Shown piece by piece: positions 18,842-29,287 of a DNA stretch of 64,000 nt (the first letter of the stretch is position 1; the number at the start of each line of letters is the position of its first letter). The stretch covers positions 17,726,552 through 17,790,551 of the forward strand of contig OX463832.1 in NCBI GenBank assembly GCA_949825045.1. Direction: 5' to 3'. Both the position numbers and the translations under genes were made by a program. Below the pieces are notes generated by a model that did not search any database, was not told the origin of the DNA, and worked only from the letters and a program-made list of their open reading frames with translations. The stretch is from Argyresthia goedartella. Its lineage: Eukaryota; Arthropoda; Insecta; Lepidoptera; Argyresthiidae.

Positions 18842-19536
18842 CATCCTCCCCACAATTAAGGTGTTTCGATTCAAAACGTGACGATACGCCAATTTTCGTG
18901 ATAAATTGCGTTTCATTCACAGATATCTTCCAATTTTCAAGTTCGATTTACAGAAAAACTATGCATTTCCTCACAAAAAAACCCGCACTTAGTTAAGACA
19001 AGTGACATCCATTACACACCTTATAGGTTATAAAGGTGGTCACTATCTGTAGCTAAAGGAAACACCACGTATTGTCTATTGAACTTTAATATACTTAGAT
19101 GCGAACTGGTTTACAAGTGCGACTCTAACACACGACTGGCTTGTCATTACCAAAAACGTTTACTCGACATAAATATACCTGTGGTAGTGTGCCGTATACC
19201 CCTACAACCTCATTATAATTAAATTCAGGGGGCACGATTCAAAATTTTTACCGCATTGAGCAAACCATAAATATAGCTTATAGATATTACCTATAAAGCC
19301 CCGGAAATATTACATGGCCAGCAAGTCCAGCAAAGCGTCAGGGAGGGATATGATGATGATGATCATATCGCGGTCATATGATGATCATATCACAGTCGCG
19401 ATCGTGCTTTCGTGTCGCTTGCACGTATTCTCAGAGCAGCACCGCTTGCCTCGGGGCATATTTCCTGCGTCAGAGGTTATCAACATTGCGACTACCACCG
19501 TGCGTGATCTTACTGTGCGCAAATATGCCGCCTTAA
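18842..19536. other. Unassigned DNA; probable 5' UTR of a LINE in the last part
   Basis: No recognised coding content from 18842 to about 19310. Near 19346-19390 there is a local palindromic stretch built from ATGATGATCATAT units. From about 19390 the base composition is less AT-rich and leads into the LINE ORF1 at 19537, so it may be the 5' UTR of that element. Confidence 0.35.
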
Positions 19537-20166
19537 TCCTGCATACCTGCGAACTGTGCTTCATGTGCTGAAAATGTTGGCCATGGTCCGGAGTGTTCCA
19601 GCTGCAAATCGAGATACCATTTCTCCTGCGCAGGTATAAGTGAGCGAGTATATGACCGACTAGGTACCGGGAAAACGACATGGATCTGTTCTACGTGCCG
19701 GGATAATCAGGCGAAGCTTCAGCCTGCAGCTCCCTCTGGCGATCTAGATGTAACCAAGATGTCTACCTCGCATTCGAAATCTGGCGGAAAGACGGATCAA
19801 GTGGCTGCAAAAGAAGATCTACTGGTGCTGATGTCTCAACAGATAGATACAATCCTCAAGAAACTTAATTCAATCACTTCCATTGAAGCGGACATAAAAC
19901 AAATTAAGAACGATATTACGGTCCTTAACGGTAACCTCAATAAGATCCAAATCAATGGTGTGCCTCAGAAGAATTGCGAAAACCTTTTTGCCATAATAAG
20001 CAGATTGGCAGACCATTGCAACTTTCCTTTGAAACCTGACACCGATATCGACTTTGTTACTCGAATTGCGACCAAAAACGATAGTGAGGGAAAGCGTCCT
20101 GTTAGGCGGCCCGTCCTAAGTGTCTTTTTAAAAAAAGATTTTAATTCGCTGCAAAGGATTTATTAG
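19537..20166 (+). pseudogene. LINE ORF1 with PHD finger and coiled coil, truncated
   Basis: The open frame starts upstream of the ATG at 19759: from 19537 it encodes a PHD-type zinc finger (CASCAENVGHGPECSSC, YHFSC, then WICSTC). A Ser/Lys linker follows, then a coiled coil (VLMSQQIDTILKKLNSI through IKQIKNDITVLNG) and the start of an RRM-like part (NGVPQKNCENLFAIISRLA ... VLSVFLKKDF). The order PHD, coiled coil, RRM-like is known for ORF1 of several insect LINEs. It stops at 20166, next to the LTR of the errantivirus-like remnant, so it was probably cut by that insertion. No ORF2 is present. Confidence 0.65.
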
Positions 20167-20169
20167 ATT

Positions 20170-20385
20170 CACAGTAAAAATTACTAACAACCCTTATTTT
20201 AATTATACCGCGAGGCGAGCTATGCGCCTAAACCTAAGCAACCCGATGAATTTTGTGTCTGAACTAACTGGAGCCCAAGCGGCTTCCCCTTTTTATAGCC
20301 TCGGTCAAACCGCGTGGTTCATTGTGGAAAATTATAGTAAAACTGATGATTAATCGGTAATACGGAACAATACCTGGACATAACA
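20170..20385 (-). repeat. 3' LTR of the errantivirus-like element (outer end approximate)
   Basis: On the minus strand the LTR starts TGTTATGTCCAGG just after a polypurine tract (AAGGGGGGAGG, about 20386-20396). It contains TATAAAAAGGGG (minus strand, 20286-20297), a plausible TATA box, with CAGTTAGTTCAGA about 20 bases later as a possible initiator. Only one LTR is present, so the low-coordinate end is uncertain. Confidence 0.55.
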
Positions 20386-20396
20386 CCTCCCCCCTT

Positions 20397-20705
20397 AAGA
20401 TGGAGCTTCATCCCAAAGATGAAGCGGAATTAAGATAAGGGTTTAACATTAAACAATACACAAAAGAAATAGTAAAAGTATACTAACTTATCCTAATTAT
20501 GAGCTAAGTTCCTGTTACTGACATTAAGTTGAGAGTCTGCAATATAACCTAATGATCTGATAGGTATATCATCTTTATCACTAGTTGTGATATCTGAAAG
20601 CTCTATTGAACTTCTCAATTTGGCGTTATGCCTTACAGATTTCTTAGTATTACACTGATTGTATATCTGATTGCAACAACTTGAGTTTGGGTTGCAACAG
20701 AAGTA
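20397..20705 (-). other. 3' non-coding part of the errantivirus-like element
   Basis: Lies between the env remnant and the polypurine tract. No ORF of note. Confidence 0.5.
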
Positions 20706-22432
20706 TTAATAGACTTTATAACAAAAATACAAAATTATACACGTAATTATACAGTAGGTTAATCCGGAATAGTAGTGGCCATATTTTACAATGTGTGATT
20801 CGCTTTCGGCTTTATTAATTTCCCTCTCTAAGTCATTTTTGTCAACTGATGTGAAGCGTGTTTCAGCGAATCTCAAATCTATGTTTGACATCGAGATCGG
20901 AGTTAGCAAATGAAAGGACTTATTTAAAACATGTTTGTTACAGCAATCCTCTTCGGTTATGATAAAATCGGATTTAATTTGATTTGAAAATGTAAAAGTA
21001 TGTACAGTGGTAGGCATAAGTTGTGTAGTTTTAGAATAGCCAATACAATCTTCAGAAAGTTTCAGGATACCTGTGCCTAAAATTATAGAGTCTGACAGGA
21101 TTATAGGTTTACATTTCACAGTTAACTTATTATTTTTTGATTGGCCAAATATCCATCTATTGTTAGTTAGTTTTTGCCAAATGTCTACATCTCCATAGAT
21201 AAGTTTTGAATTACATTCTTTTGGTAGTGACAGAGTTATTTCGGTAATGAGTTAGTTTCACAATATGGATTCGATAAACAAGAAAAGGTAGCAGCAAGAC
21301 AAATAGAATAATCAGACCTTATAATTTTGCATTCATTGAGGTTATCTAACATAGCATAGTTCAGGTTATCTTCAGTAAGTGCAAGATAGGCTTTTGTAGG
21401 TTGGATAAGAGCAAATGTAATAGGATACTCTACGTTATGAGGAGTTGGTAAAGGGATTACCTTATAGGACATGTACTTTATCGAAGAGATAAGAGGGATT
21501 TCCATTATAAAAACAATCTTCCTGTTATAATAATATGAAGTTAGTTTAGAAACATCAATCAATGTATGTATATTTTCTATATATTTAAAGAGACTGGGAA
21601 GTCTAGTCTTTTGTTCATAAGGTGACTATTTTTTAATAGTTCACTGTACAGATAAGTAGGACTTAAAATAGAAGGGCAGAAGTAGCACATTAACCTTAGC
21701 AAACAAGATAGCATTTAATATAGTATCTAATAGATCCGAAAGAGCTAGCAGTGAGCTTTCTACAATATTAACTAAATTATTAAGTCTTGTAAGTTGAACC
21801 AACTCGGCATTATTCCGGGTGGTTTGCGCTAAGATGCCATTAAGTTTATTTATCTGAGAGTTTAACTTATTTTCATTTACGTTTAACCTATAAATCGTAG
21901 AATTAAAAGAATTAATAGAGGACTTAACTATATGTATGTTGTCTTTCATGAGTTTGAATAGCTCTTTTTCGCTATTCTGACAAGTGTTGATAGCGGCATC
22001 ATACTTCCTAGCGTCGTCAGCGTCTAGGGTGCCGAAAAAGAACTTTAAGATTTCTCCGCCAAACTCTAAAGAACGTTTAGAGCGGGTTGGTACATTTTCA
22101 GAGATAATATGAGATAACGAGTTTGCTTGGACGTAATTAGATTCGATCAATACTTCAATGGTTGAAATGGGTTGAAAATATCTTTACAATGGTTAATTTC
22201 GTAGGGTTGAATTTTATTGCATAGAAGAGACGTTTTTAGTCCCATTTTTTCAATGGTATTTAGATGTGGTTCAACTGAGACGATATCCACATGGGTTACG
22301 ACTTTCCAAAAGTCGTTATAAAAATGTATTGTTGTTGCAGGGTCAAACTATAGACCAGGACTATGGACAATAGGTCCAATTTCGTACTCGGCAACAGCAG
22401 CATGACAAATTAATAACCTGAAAAGAAAATGC
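20706..22432 (-). pseudogene. env: Errantivirus-like envelope gene, broken
   Basis: Reading starts near 22432 with a short hydrophobic leader that could be a signal peptide. An in-frame stop lies early in the surface part. The middle frame (21641-22150) contains a furin-like site TRSKRS followed by FGGEILKFFFGTLDADDA, a signature of the F-like fusion subunit in errantiviruses and baculovirus F-type proteins. A Leu/Asn-rich coiled coil follows. Further frames at 21236-21562 and 20706-21119 hold the Cys-containing ectodomain and a C-terminal hydrophobic membrane anchor (YYSGLTYCIITCIILYF). At least three breaks make it non-functional. Confidence 0.75.
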
Positions 22433-22438
22433 ATGCTT

Positions 22439-22624
22439 TCAAGTCACAGCGGCGTGTTTGATCAAGTTGGTGTGATATTTCACATGTTTTCTGCCTATGG
22501 CTAGGGTCACGTTATGTTTTCCGTTAACCTCCACAATTTTATATGGACCTTTCCAAATTGGGGACAGCGCCTTTCGTAGTCGATGATGATGTTTGAGATA
22601 GACCATGTTCAGGCTTTTCAGCAC
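22439..22624 (-). pseudogene. pol: Errantivirus-like Pol, C-terminal end of integrase
   Basis: About 61 codons with ALSPIWKGPYKIVEVNGKH, the GPF/Y-type module at the integrase C-terminus, then a stop just upstream of env. The frame is open at its 5' side (first codon GTG), so it is a fragment cut off at 22628 by BEL-1. Confidence 0.75.
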
Positions 22625-22628
22625 CTAA

Positions 22629-23152
22629 TGACCTCGTAGGGGCCCATCAGCTACGAGGTAGCGTAACGATCAGTTGCCAAGAAGTGTGAACGTCGGCGAT
22701 TCACCGAGCTGAAGTAATTGGGGTCGATCTAACCTGGTCTGTGCTTCGGTCCCGTCAACCTCCTGTCTCTCTGCAAGGCCCGGGTACACCCTAGGCTCTT
22801 CTTGGTAGACAGGTTCTTCAGCCAACCAGGTATGACTGGCAGGCCAGCTTCGATGAGCACAGTGTTCCAACACAGGTTATGTTACGTGGGAAAAACCAAT
22901 CGGCCACGTAAATGCGAACTTTATCTGGTTCGGGGAACCACAACACACTCAGCTATATAGACAATCCTGAGGGAAACCCGAATACATTCCAGATGGCTTG
23001 CGATTTAATTTCAATACCCTAACCAAAACGCGTTTACTTTGCGAGGGCTTTTATCGTCAGTCAGTTGTCAAAAACTGCTAGGTTGGCAGCAACGTCAAAT
23101 TCAAAATCGCCGTTCAGAAACCATCGATCGAATATCGATTTGGAATCGAACA
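22629..23152 (-). repeat. 3' LTR of BEL-1 (boundaries inferred)
   Basis: The high-coordinate end is fixed by the PPT: on the minus strand CGGGCGGGTGAT is followed by TGTTCGATTCC. The low end is placed at TGACCTCGTAGG, where errantivirus pol stops. It includes a local inverted repeat (CCTCGTAG/CTACGAGG). There is no second copy to prove the ends. Confidence 0.6.
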
Positions 23153-23163
23153 ATCACCCGCCC

Positions 23164-23183
23164 GGACAGGCACCCACCTGTCC
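23164..23183 (-). other. Conserved hairpin between BEL-1 pol stop and PPT
   Basis: GGACAGG and CCTGTCC form a 7-bp stem with a 6-base loop, starting right after the pol stop codon. BEL-2 has the same stem at 51000-51019 with a different loop, so the pairing is kept while the loop varies. Confidence 0.7.
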
Positions 23184-23184
23184 C

Positions 23185-26100
23185 TTAATCTACGGGCAGC
23201 CGAGACAACGTTGCTACCGCTCGTTTTAGAACCGAGCCTCCTACTAGAACCTCTGCAGACCGGGGGGTCCCGTCCTTGCCAGGGAACAAGTTAACAATGC
23301 GCCCCCTGCGCCAACGTAGTGGCGGTAGGTTAGCATCCTTAACCAGAACGAGGTCACCAACACTAGGGGGGCTGGTTTTGTCAGTCCACTTAAGGCGCTG
23401 TTGTAAGATATGCAGATACTCGAGCGACCAACGCTTCCAGAAATTCTGAGTAAACTGCTGCAACATCTGATACCTTGACAACCGATACAATTTCACTCCC
23501 TCGAAGGGGTGCTCGGGCAACGCGTTAAGTGGCTGTCCTATCAAGAAATGGCCTGGGGTCAGAGCCTCCAGGTCATTTGGATCCGAGCTGAGCGGACACA
23601 ACGGTTGCGAATTGAGAACGGCCTCGATCTTACAAAACAATGTCGCGAGCTCCTCAAAAGTCAGCGCGGTCTGACCTACTATACGCCCCAAGTGCGTCTT
23701 AGCTGACGTAACTACGGCCTCAAAAATCCCACCCCAGTGGGGGCAAATCGGTGGGCTGAAGGTCCACTGTATACCCCGACGGGAGAGGGCCGTTCCAATA
23801 TCCACTTTATTTACATTCAAAAAGTTGACTATCTCTCGTAAGTATCGTTCCGCACCGATGTAGTTAGTGCCGTTATCAGAGCGGATCAAAGTTGGAAGTC
23901 CCCTTCGAGAAACAAACCTATCCAAACAAGCAATGAAAGCCTCTGTCGAGAGATCAGCAACGAGCTCGAGATGTACCGCCTTGGTGGATAAACAAACAAA
24001 CACACATAGGTACGCCTTGTATTGCCTAGCGGTACGCAATCGTGAACTCTTCACCATAAACGGTCCTGCAAAATCCGTACCAACACCTGAAAACGGTCTG
24101 ACCTCATTCACACGATCAGGGGGCAAGTCCCCCATGAGAGGTTGCATCGTGGCAGCCTTAAGTCGATAACAAGGCATGCACCGAAACACGATGTTCCGTA
24201 TGACACGGCGGGCAGATAAGATCCAAAACTCCCGCTGGAGCGTGGCCAACAACGCGTTACAGCCGGCATGCGCGTTTTTAATATGACGATCAGTCACCAG
24301 CAATTCAACTAACTGTCCACCCTTGGGGAGCAGAAGTGGGTGACGAGCCGAATACGACAGATTCGCATTGCGCAATCTTCCTCCTACCCGAAGTAACCCG
24401 GTCGAATCAACAAAGGGGATGAGACGCGCGACGGCTCCCTTCAATTTCGAACGTCCACTTCGTATAATCTCCAATTCTGCCCCAAACTTCGAGGACTGTA
24501 CCAACCGGACCAAATTCAATAGCGACTCGTTTCGCTCTGCCGGAGTCAGAATAGGGTTCAACGTTCGCTGATCGCGAGGAGTACGACAATTTCGAGCGAA
24601 TCTCCTAATCCAAGTGGACACGTTTATCAACTTGTCAAGTGAGCTATACCGGTCCAGCAGAAACCCGGCGTCAGGGTCCTCAGCCTTCTGGGTAACATGC
24701 ACGGCCGCTCTGGGGCCATGATCCGAAGATACTACTACATGGCTGTGGGGCCAGTCCGATTCTCTCTTGGCAAGCCAGGGTGGTCCCCACCACAAATGGT
24801 GTCTAACGAGTTCAGGAGCCCGACATCCCCTGGATGCACAATCAGACGGGTTCAATTCTCCTGGTACATGTCTCCAGGTCAGTGGGACCTCAGACGACAC
24901 AATCTGGGAGACACGGTTCGCAACAAAAACCTCTAAGTTATGGACCGAAGCCTTCAGCCAGCACAAAACAATCTGGCTGTCCGTCCAAGCGTACACCGTA
25001 TCCTCCAAAACCACTGACCCACGCAACACTGTTAGAGTGTGATTCAAAAGTTTGGTCAAAAGAGCAGCCCCGGACAGTTCCAGTTTTGGAATCGTCATCC
25101 TTGTCCGAATAGGCGCTACCTTGCTTTTTGCCAAAACCAAACGCACGTCGACCTCCCCGGTGGAGGTGACGGTTCGCAAATAAACCGCTGCCGCAAACCC
25201 TCGTTCAGAGGCATCACAAAACCCGTGAAGGGTTGCCCTGTAATCCCCAGCAGGGACCAATTTCCTCGGCAGCGATACATTATTTATGTCCGATAGCGAG
25301 GTGAACATTCGCGTCCAATCAGTCAACAATTCACCTGAGAGGTGGGTGTCCCAGGTCAACTGAGCCGCCCATAGCCTTTGCATAAAACATTTGAGAGCAA
25401 AGGTGACTGGAGAAATCCATCCATTCGGGTCGAACGTTCTCGCAATCGTTGACAGTACTGACCGCTTCGTCCAGGCCTTCGGTGTTTCTAAAACCACCCG
25501 ATAGGTAAACTCATCATGGACGGGCCGGTACTGAATTCCAAGCACTGACAACATGTTAGGGTTGTCAGGATTCTCAAAAACGTGCGGATCTTGTTGAAAC
25601 TCATCTGGGAGACCAGCCATCAACTCAGGGGAGTTGGACATCCACTTACGTAGTTCATAGCCGCCTCGTTCCAGCAATTGAATGAGCTCGTCACGTCGGT
25701 CCAGAGCTTCTTCTACACTGGCTGCCCCTGTGCAGACGTCATCGACGTACAAATCTTGCTCCAGGATAGCGGCGGCTCTAGGATAGCTCACACGGTCACG
25801 CGACGCCAACTCCCGCAGGGTACGCATCGCCAAATACGGGCTAGACCGTAACCCATACGTGTTCGTGTTTAACTCATAGACCTTGACTGGCTCGGCCGTG
25901 GACTCACGCCAAAGTATCAACTGATACCTTCTGTCAGCCGGATGAATTACCGTTTGCCTAAACATCATCCGAATGTCTGCGACAAATACAATCTGGTGCC
26001 TCCGAAAGCTCGTGAGAATATCCGAAATATCACGACTCAACTTGGGTCCCGAATGTAGACACTGATTCAGGGACATCCCGTTCGAGGTAGGTGCTGACCC

Positions 26101-27057
26101 ATCAAAAACAACTCGAATCTTGCCGGTAGGGGTTCGTAGGACGGCATGGTGTGGAAGGAAACAATGATCCTCAGATCTCCAGTCCACACCCTATACCGAC
26201 GTGTGTCCTAACGACTCATACTCCCTCATGAAATCAACATATTTTTGTTTAAATACGGCGTCCCTTGTCATCCTACGCTCCATCGACATCAATCTCGTCT
26301 CAGCCATCTTCCTAGATTCACCTAGTGGCGGTCGATCGGCCCTGAAAGGCAGTCGAGTTACAAAACGACCAGAACGAAGGCGACCAGTACTATTCTGGTA
26401 AAACAACTCGCACTCTTCTTCGTCTGCGTCGACTCGACGAACGGTGGGAGGTTCCTCTATCTCCCAGAAACGTTGGATAGCGTCTGACAACGCTGAGCCA
26501 ATAAGTATGCCATCTGACTCAGCAGGCCTAACCATTGGCAATGCCGGACCCATGATCACGTGACCAAACTTAGTATCCACAGCAATCAACCCGTCCGGCT
26601 GAAGAACTCGCCGATCCGACAACAGAAACCTACCCAGAACGTCTGCTCCCAGTAGCAGGTCGACCGGGGCTGGAGTGTCAAAATCGGGATCCGCCAACTT
26701 GAGTCCTGATGTCAGGAATCGAACGGCCGGATTCAACTTCACCAAGGGGTGTCTGCCCATGACATGCGTCATTACTAAAGCTTGCACGGATGTTTTTGTC
26801 AAAATGTCATAACGTGGAGAGAACGTGATCACCGATTGACCAACTACATTCGTAACCGTAACATTCCCCACGCCCCTTATTGATTTATTATACCTATTTA
26901 CCTTGAGGCCCAACCATTTTGCTAAATCATTCGATACAATGCAGCCCTGAGCTCCAGAATCTAATAGGGCGCGAACGTATGTTGGGTTGCCCGCCAAATC
27001 CCAAACAAGCACAGAGGCGATCGGTAACACCACCGTCTCCGGTTGGGGGGCAACCAA
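23185..27057 (-). pseudogene. pol: BEL-1 Pol: protease, RT, RNase H, integrase with one internal stop
   Basis: The frame is open from the gag UAG (27076-27078) to 26193, where TAG interrupts it between MREYESLGHTSV and GVDWRSEDH, then open again to 23185. BEL-2 has a Ser codon there, so this is a point nonsense change. Domains: protease with ALLDSGAQGCIVS; RT with EQDLYVDDVCTGA; RNase H with GFCDASERGFAAAVY and YAWTDSQIVLCWL; integrase with an HHCC finger (ending FRCMPCYR), GVGTDFAGPFM, IRSDNGTNY and PHWGGIFEAVV. All catalytic residues I checked are present. The C-terminus ends SRLPVD. Confidence 0.88.
26191..26193 (-). other. Internal UAG stop in BEL-1 pol
   Basis: GTA TAG GGT in the pol frame. 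The BEL-2 codon at the homologous site is TCG, one base different. It lies between the protease and RT regions. Confidence 0.8.
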
Positions 27058-27075
27058 TGGTTGGGCCGCAAATTC

Positions 27076-27078
27076 CTA
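27076..27078 (-). promoter_or_regulatory. In-frame UAG between BEL-1 gag and pol (candidate readthrough site)
   Basis: The context is CGC TAG GAA in one continuous gag-pol frame. BEL-2 has CGC TAG GGA at the matching place (47109-47111). A single stop with pol in the same frame is the arrangement used for suppression in gammaretroviruses. Readthrough here is inferred, not shown. Confidence 0.6.
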
Positions 27079-28881
27079 GCGAGGACCCCCGGGGCCCCAC
27101 TGTGCCTGTAACCGATCAGTTATGCAGCTATACGCCAGAGGGTCCCATTGTACAAATGGCCCACGCGCCGGTTCCATTCCCAACCTACGATTCCCCGTAA
27201 AGGGGGGTGGGCGTGAATTCAACCGTGGCCGCTCCATGAGCGGGGGGGACATCACATGTGACCGACGAGGACGAGGCGACGAGCGGGGCGACAACTGAGG
27301 CGGCGTCCGAACCGCACCCGCATAGCTCGAAGGTGTCCCATGCCACCCGCCCGTTACGGCCTGCTCAACACACCCAATGTCCCGCTGGGTCGGATGCTGA
27401 GTCGCAACCGAATACTCAGGGCCCCCCATGTAATGGTCCTGAGTGCGGCCCTGCACCCTGGTACTGCCCTGTGCACGTGGGGACGTTGGCCCCTGAGTTG
27501 CGCTCCGAGTCGCAAACATTTTCTCAGGGCCCCATGCCGTGTCACCCTGGGTACGGCCCTGTGGACGTGGGGACGTTGGCCCCTGAGTTGCGCTCCGAGT
27601 CGCAAACGAATTCTCAGGGCCCCATGCCGTGTCACCCTGGATACGGCCCTGTGGAGGCTGTTGGCCGGACCGGTTCATGCACAACAGATTGTTGTGGGCC
27701 CCACCACAATATCCGCACATTTTTGTGCGCGTGCAGTCCCTAGCCATGTGTGGCCCGAGGCACAGGAAACACCAGCTCCGCTGCTTGGCCATCCGGCGCC
27801 GTCCCTGAACCCTAAGTTCCCCGAACTTATTGCAATTGGCCACAGCATGGCCAATCTGCCTACAACATGGGCAGGTCTCACTATGTGGGGTCAATACACT
27901 CACAGTCCCATATGACTGCCGGTTGGTGCGGTCCTTCCTCGTCGGAGGGCCCCTACTCACAGCGCTCCCGGCAGCTCTCTGTGGCTCCGAAGGATGGGTG
28001 ACCGTCAACCCCAAATTCTCTGCCCGTCGAGCCTCCTCTTCCAAGAATCCGACCAAGTCGGAGAAGGCGGGCAGGTCCTCGGCCGACCTCCCGTGAGACT
28101 GTTCGAAACGAGTCTGCAAGTCAGCGGGTAGGTGGGAAAGTACAATGTACAACAGTAGGTACGACCATTCACCAACCGGAAGTCCAAGATTCTCTAGAGC
28201 CTTGGTGACGGACAACAATGGGTTCAAAACCTCCGTCTGTATGGCCCCGACCTTGTTCACAACCGGGATACTAAACAAACGGTTCAGTTGGGCATCGGCC
28301 AACCTCCGTTTGTTATGGTAACGTCTGACCAACAATTGCCTGGCCGTTTCATAGTTACCCTCCGTAACTGTCAAATGAGCGACCAGCTCCCTAGGCTCAC
28401 CCCTCAATGCTGCCACCAGCTGAGCCATCTTGACAGACTTGGTAATGTCCGATCGCATGTGCACCAAACTGTCGAACAGATTGATGAAGCTCATCCATTC
28501 ACCGGACACTCCGTCAAAAGTAGGCATAGTTATGGCAGGTAACCTGGACCCCGAACCCTGAAGCGGCAGGGGTGCTTCAATGTCACCACCATGGCTGGAC
28601 TCGCGCTGTCTACGTATGTCCGCAGCCTTCTGCGTGATAGCAGCTGCCATCTCCATACATTGGTCGACATCCCCTATCAACCGTGACAGCCTGTCAGGTG
28701 CACAACCATCAACTGATTCCGCCTGCGCGGGCAATTCGAGCACCCTATTGTAACGTTCCTTAACGTCCATAGACCGCTCCAGTACCACATCATGCCTATC
28801 TAAACGGTCTATCAGACCGTGTGCGGAGGAAAACCATCTGAGTTCCTTAGAAACACCCTTCTGGATTTCAGATAACGACAT
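27076..28881 (-). CDS. gag: BEL-1 Gag
   Basis: 601 codons from ATG 28881 to a UAG at 27076-27078. The N-terminal half has the BEL/Pao gag domain (LPAITMPTFDGVSGEWMSF, then LVAALRGEPRELVAHL and LLVRRYHNKRRLADAQLNRL). A zinc region follows with CPCCRQIGHAVANC, CFLCLGPHMARDC and CGYCGGAHNNLLC, then a Pro/Gly/Gln-rich tail with a 30-residue tandem repeat. The tail contains MSPPLMERPRL, also in BEL-2. The frame is the same as pol; only the UAG separates them, so Pol is presumably made by readthrough. Confidence 0.88.
   Translation of the reverse strand: MSLSEIQKGVSKELRWFSSAHGLIDRLDRHDVVLERSMDVKERYNRVLELPAQAESVDGCAPDRLSRLIGDVDQCMEMAAAITQKAADIRRQRESSHGGDIEAPLPLQGSGSRLPAITMPTFDGVSGEWMSFINLFDSLVHMRSDITKSVKMAQLVAALRGEPRELVAHLTVTEGNYETARQLLVRRYHNKRRLADAQLNRLFSIPVVNKVGAIQTEVLNPLLSVTKALENLGLPVGEWSYLLLYIVLSHLPADLQTRFEQSHGRSAEDLPAFSDLVGFLEEEARRAENLGLTVTHPSEPQRAAGSAVSRGPPTRKDRTNRQSYGTVSVLTPHSETCPCCRQIGHAVANCNKFGELRVQGRRRMAKQRSWCFLCLGPHMARDCTRTKMCGYCGGAHNNLLCMNRSGQQPPQGRIQGDTAWGPENSFATRSATQGPTSPRPQGRTQGDTAWGPEKMFATRSATQGPTSPRAQGSTRVQGRTQDHYMGGPEYSVATQHPTQRDIGCVEQAVTGGWHGTPSSYAGAVRTPPQLSPRSSPRPRRSHVMSPPLMERPRLNSRPPPFTGNRRLGMEPARGPFVQWDPLAYSCITDRLQAQWGPGGPR
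27430..27655 (-). repeat. 90-bp tandem repeat in BEL-1 gag
   Basis: Units of 90 bp (30 residues) carrying QGDTAWGPE and FATRSATQGPTSPR repeat about two and a half times. The period is a multiple of three, so the frame is kept. Units at about 27521 and 27611 differ by only a few bases. BEL-2 does not have the repeat in this form. Confidence 0.85.
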
Positions 28882-29287
28882 GATCGGAACGATACTTACT
28901 CACAATTTGCAGTAACTCAATTTTATTGGACCCTCCAGTCTATAACCCAAACGAGGGAGCCCTAAACTATAACTTGAACAATGTTATTTTCCTTAAACAA
29001 TAGGAACCGAGTTTTATATCTATATAAATTCTGTAAATAACAATTTAGTCTCCCTTTATCACTACAACACACAGATAGTCAATATTAGTTCCGTAATGTA
29101 CCGTATTGAGGTATGCACCGCATTTTTACTCATAGTAGAGTGGATTTGGATAGGAGTGCTTTTATTTGATTTGGTAGATATAGTAGGACTCAGTTCATTC
29201 TGACAGAATGCCGGCTGAGGTGCATTGCAGGATTTAGTATAAGATACAGCGGGACTCGCCCCTTTGGGTCGAGGTGTAAAAGATTCA
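28882..29287 (-). other. BEL-1 leader, then unassigned repeat DNA
   Basis: The part nearest gag is the 5' untranslated leader of BEL-1. The part near 29200-29287 contains GCGGGACTCGCCCC, whose relative GTGGGACTGGGCC lies at 31550 beyond LINE-B. No ORF. The 5' LTR and PBS of BEL-1 are not seen. Confidence 0.45.

Larger units (their letters stand above)
20170..22628 (-). mobile_element. Errantivirus-like LTR element, 3' part only
   Basis: Reading on the minus strand: the C-terminal end of pol (22439-22624), a broken envelope gene (about 20706-22432), a non-coding stretch, a polypurine tract and an LTR. The 5' LTR, gag and most of pol are missing because the element abuts the 3' LTR of BEL-1 at 22629. 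Presence of env with a furin-like site places it with insect errantiviruses (the gypsy/TED type). Several frameshifts and stops mark it as old. Confidence 0.75.
22629..29287 (-). mobile_element. BEL-1: BEL/Pao LTR retrotransposon, nearly intact coding region
   Basis: From high to low coordinate: a leader (28882-29287), gag (27076-28881), pol (23185-27057), a hairpin, a PPT and a single 3' LTR (about 22629-23152). The sister element BEL-2 (44022-51609) aligns along its whole coding region. The 5' LTR is missing, and the sequence above about 29.29 kb is LINE-B. Coding damage is limited to one internal stop in pol, besides the in-frame UAG between gag and pol that both copies share. Confidence 0.85.

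Noticed and set aside
27258..27915. Overlapping plus-strand ORFs of 161 and 191 codons
   Set aside because: Antisense to the repetitive tail of BEL-1 gag; no domain, and open only because of base composition.
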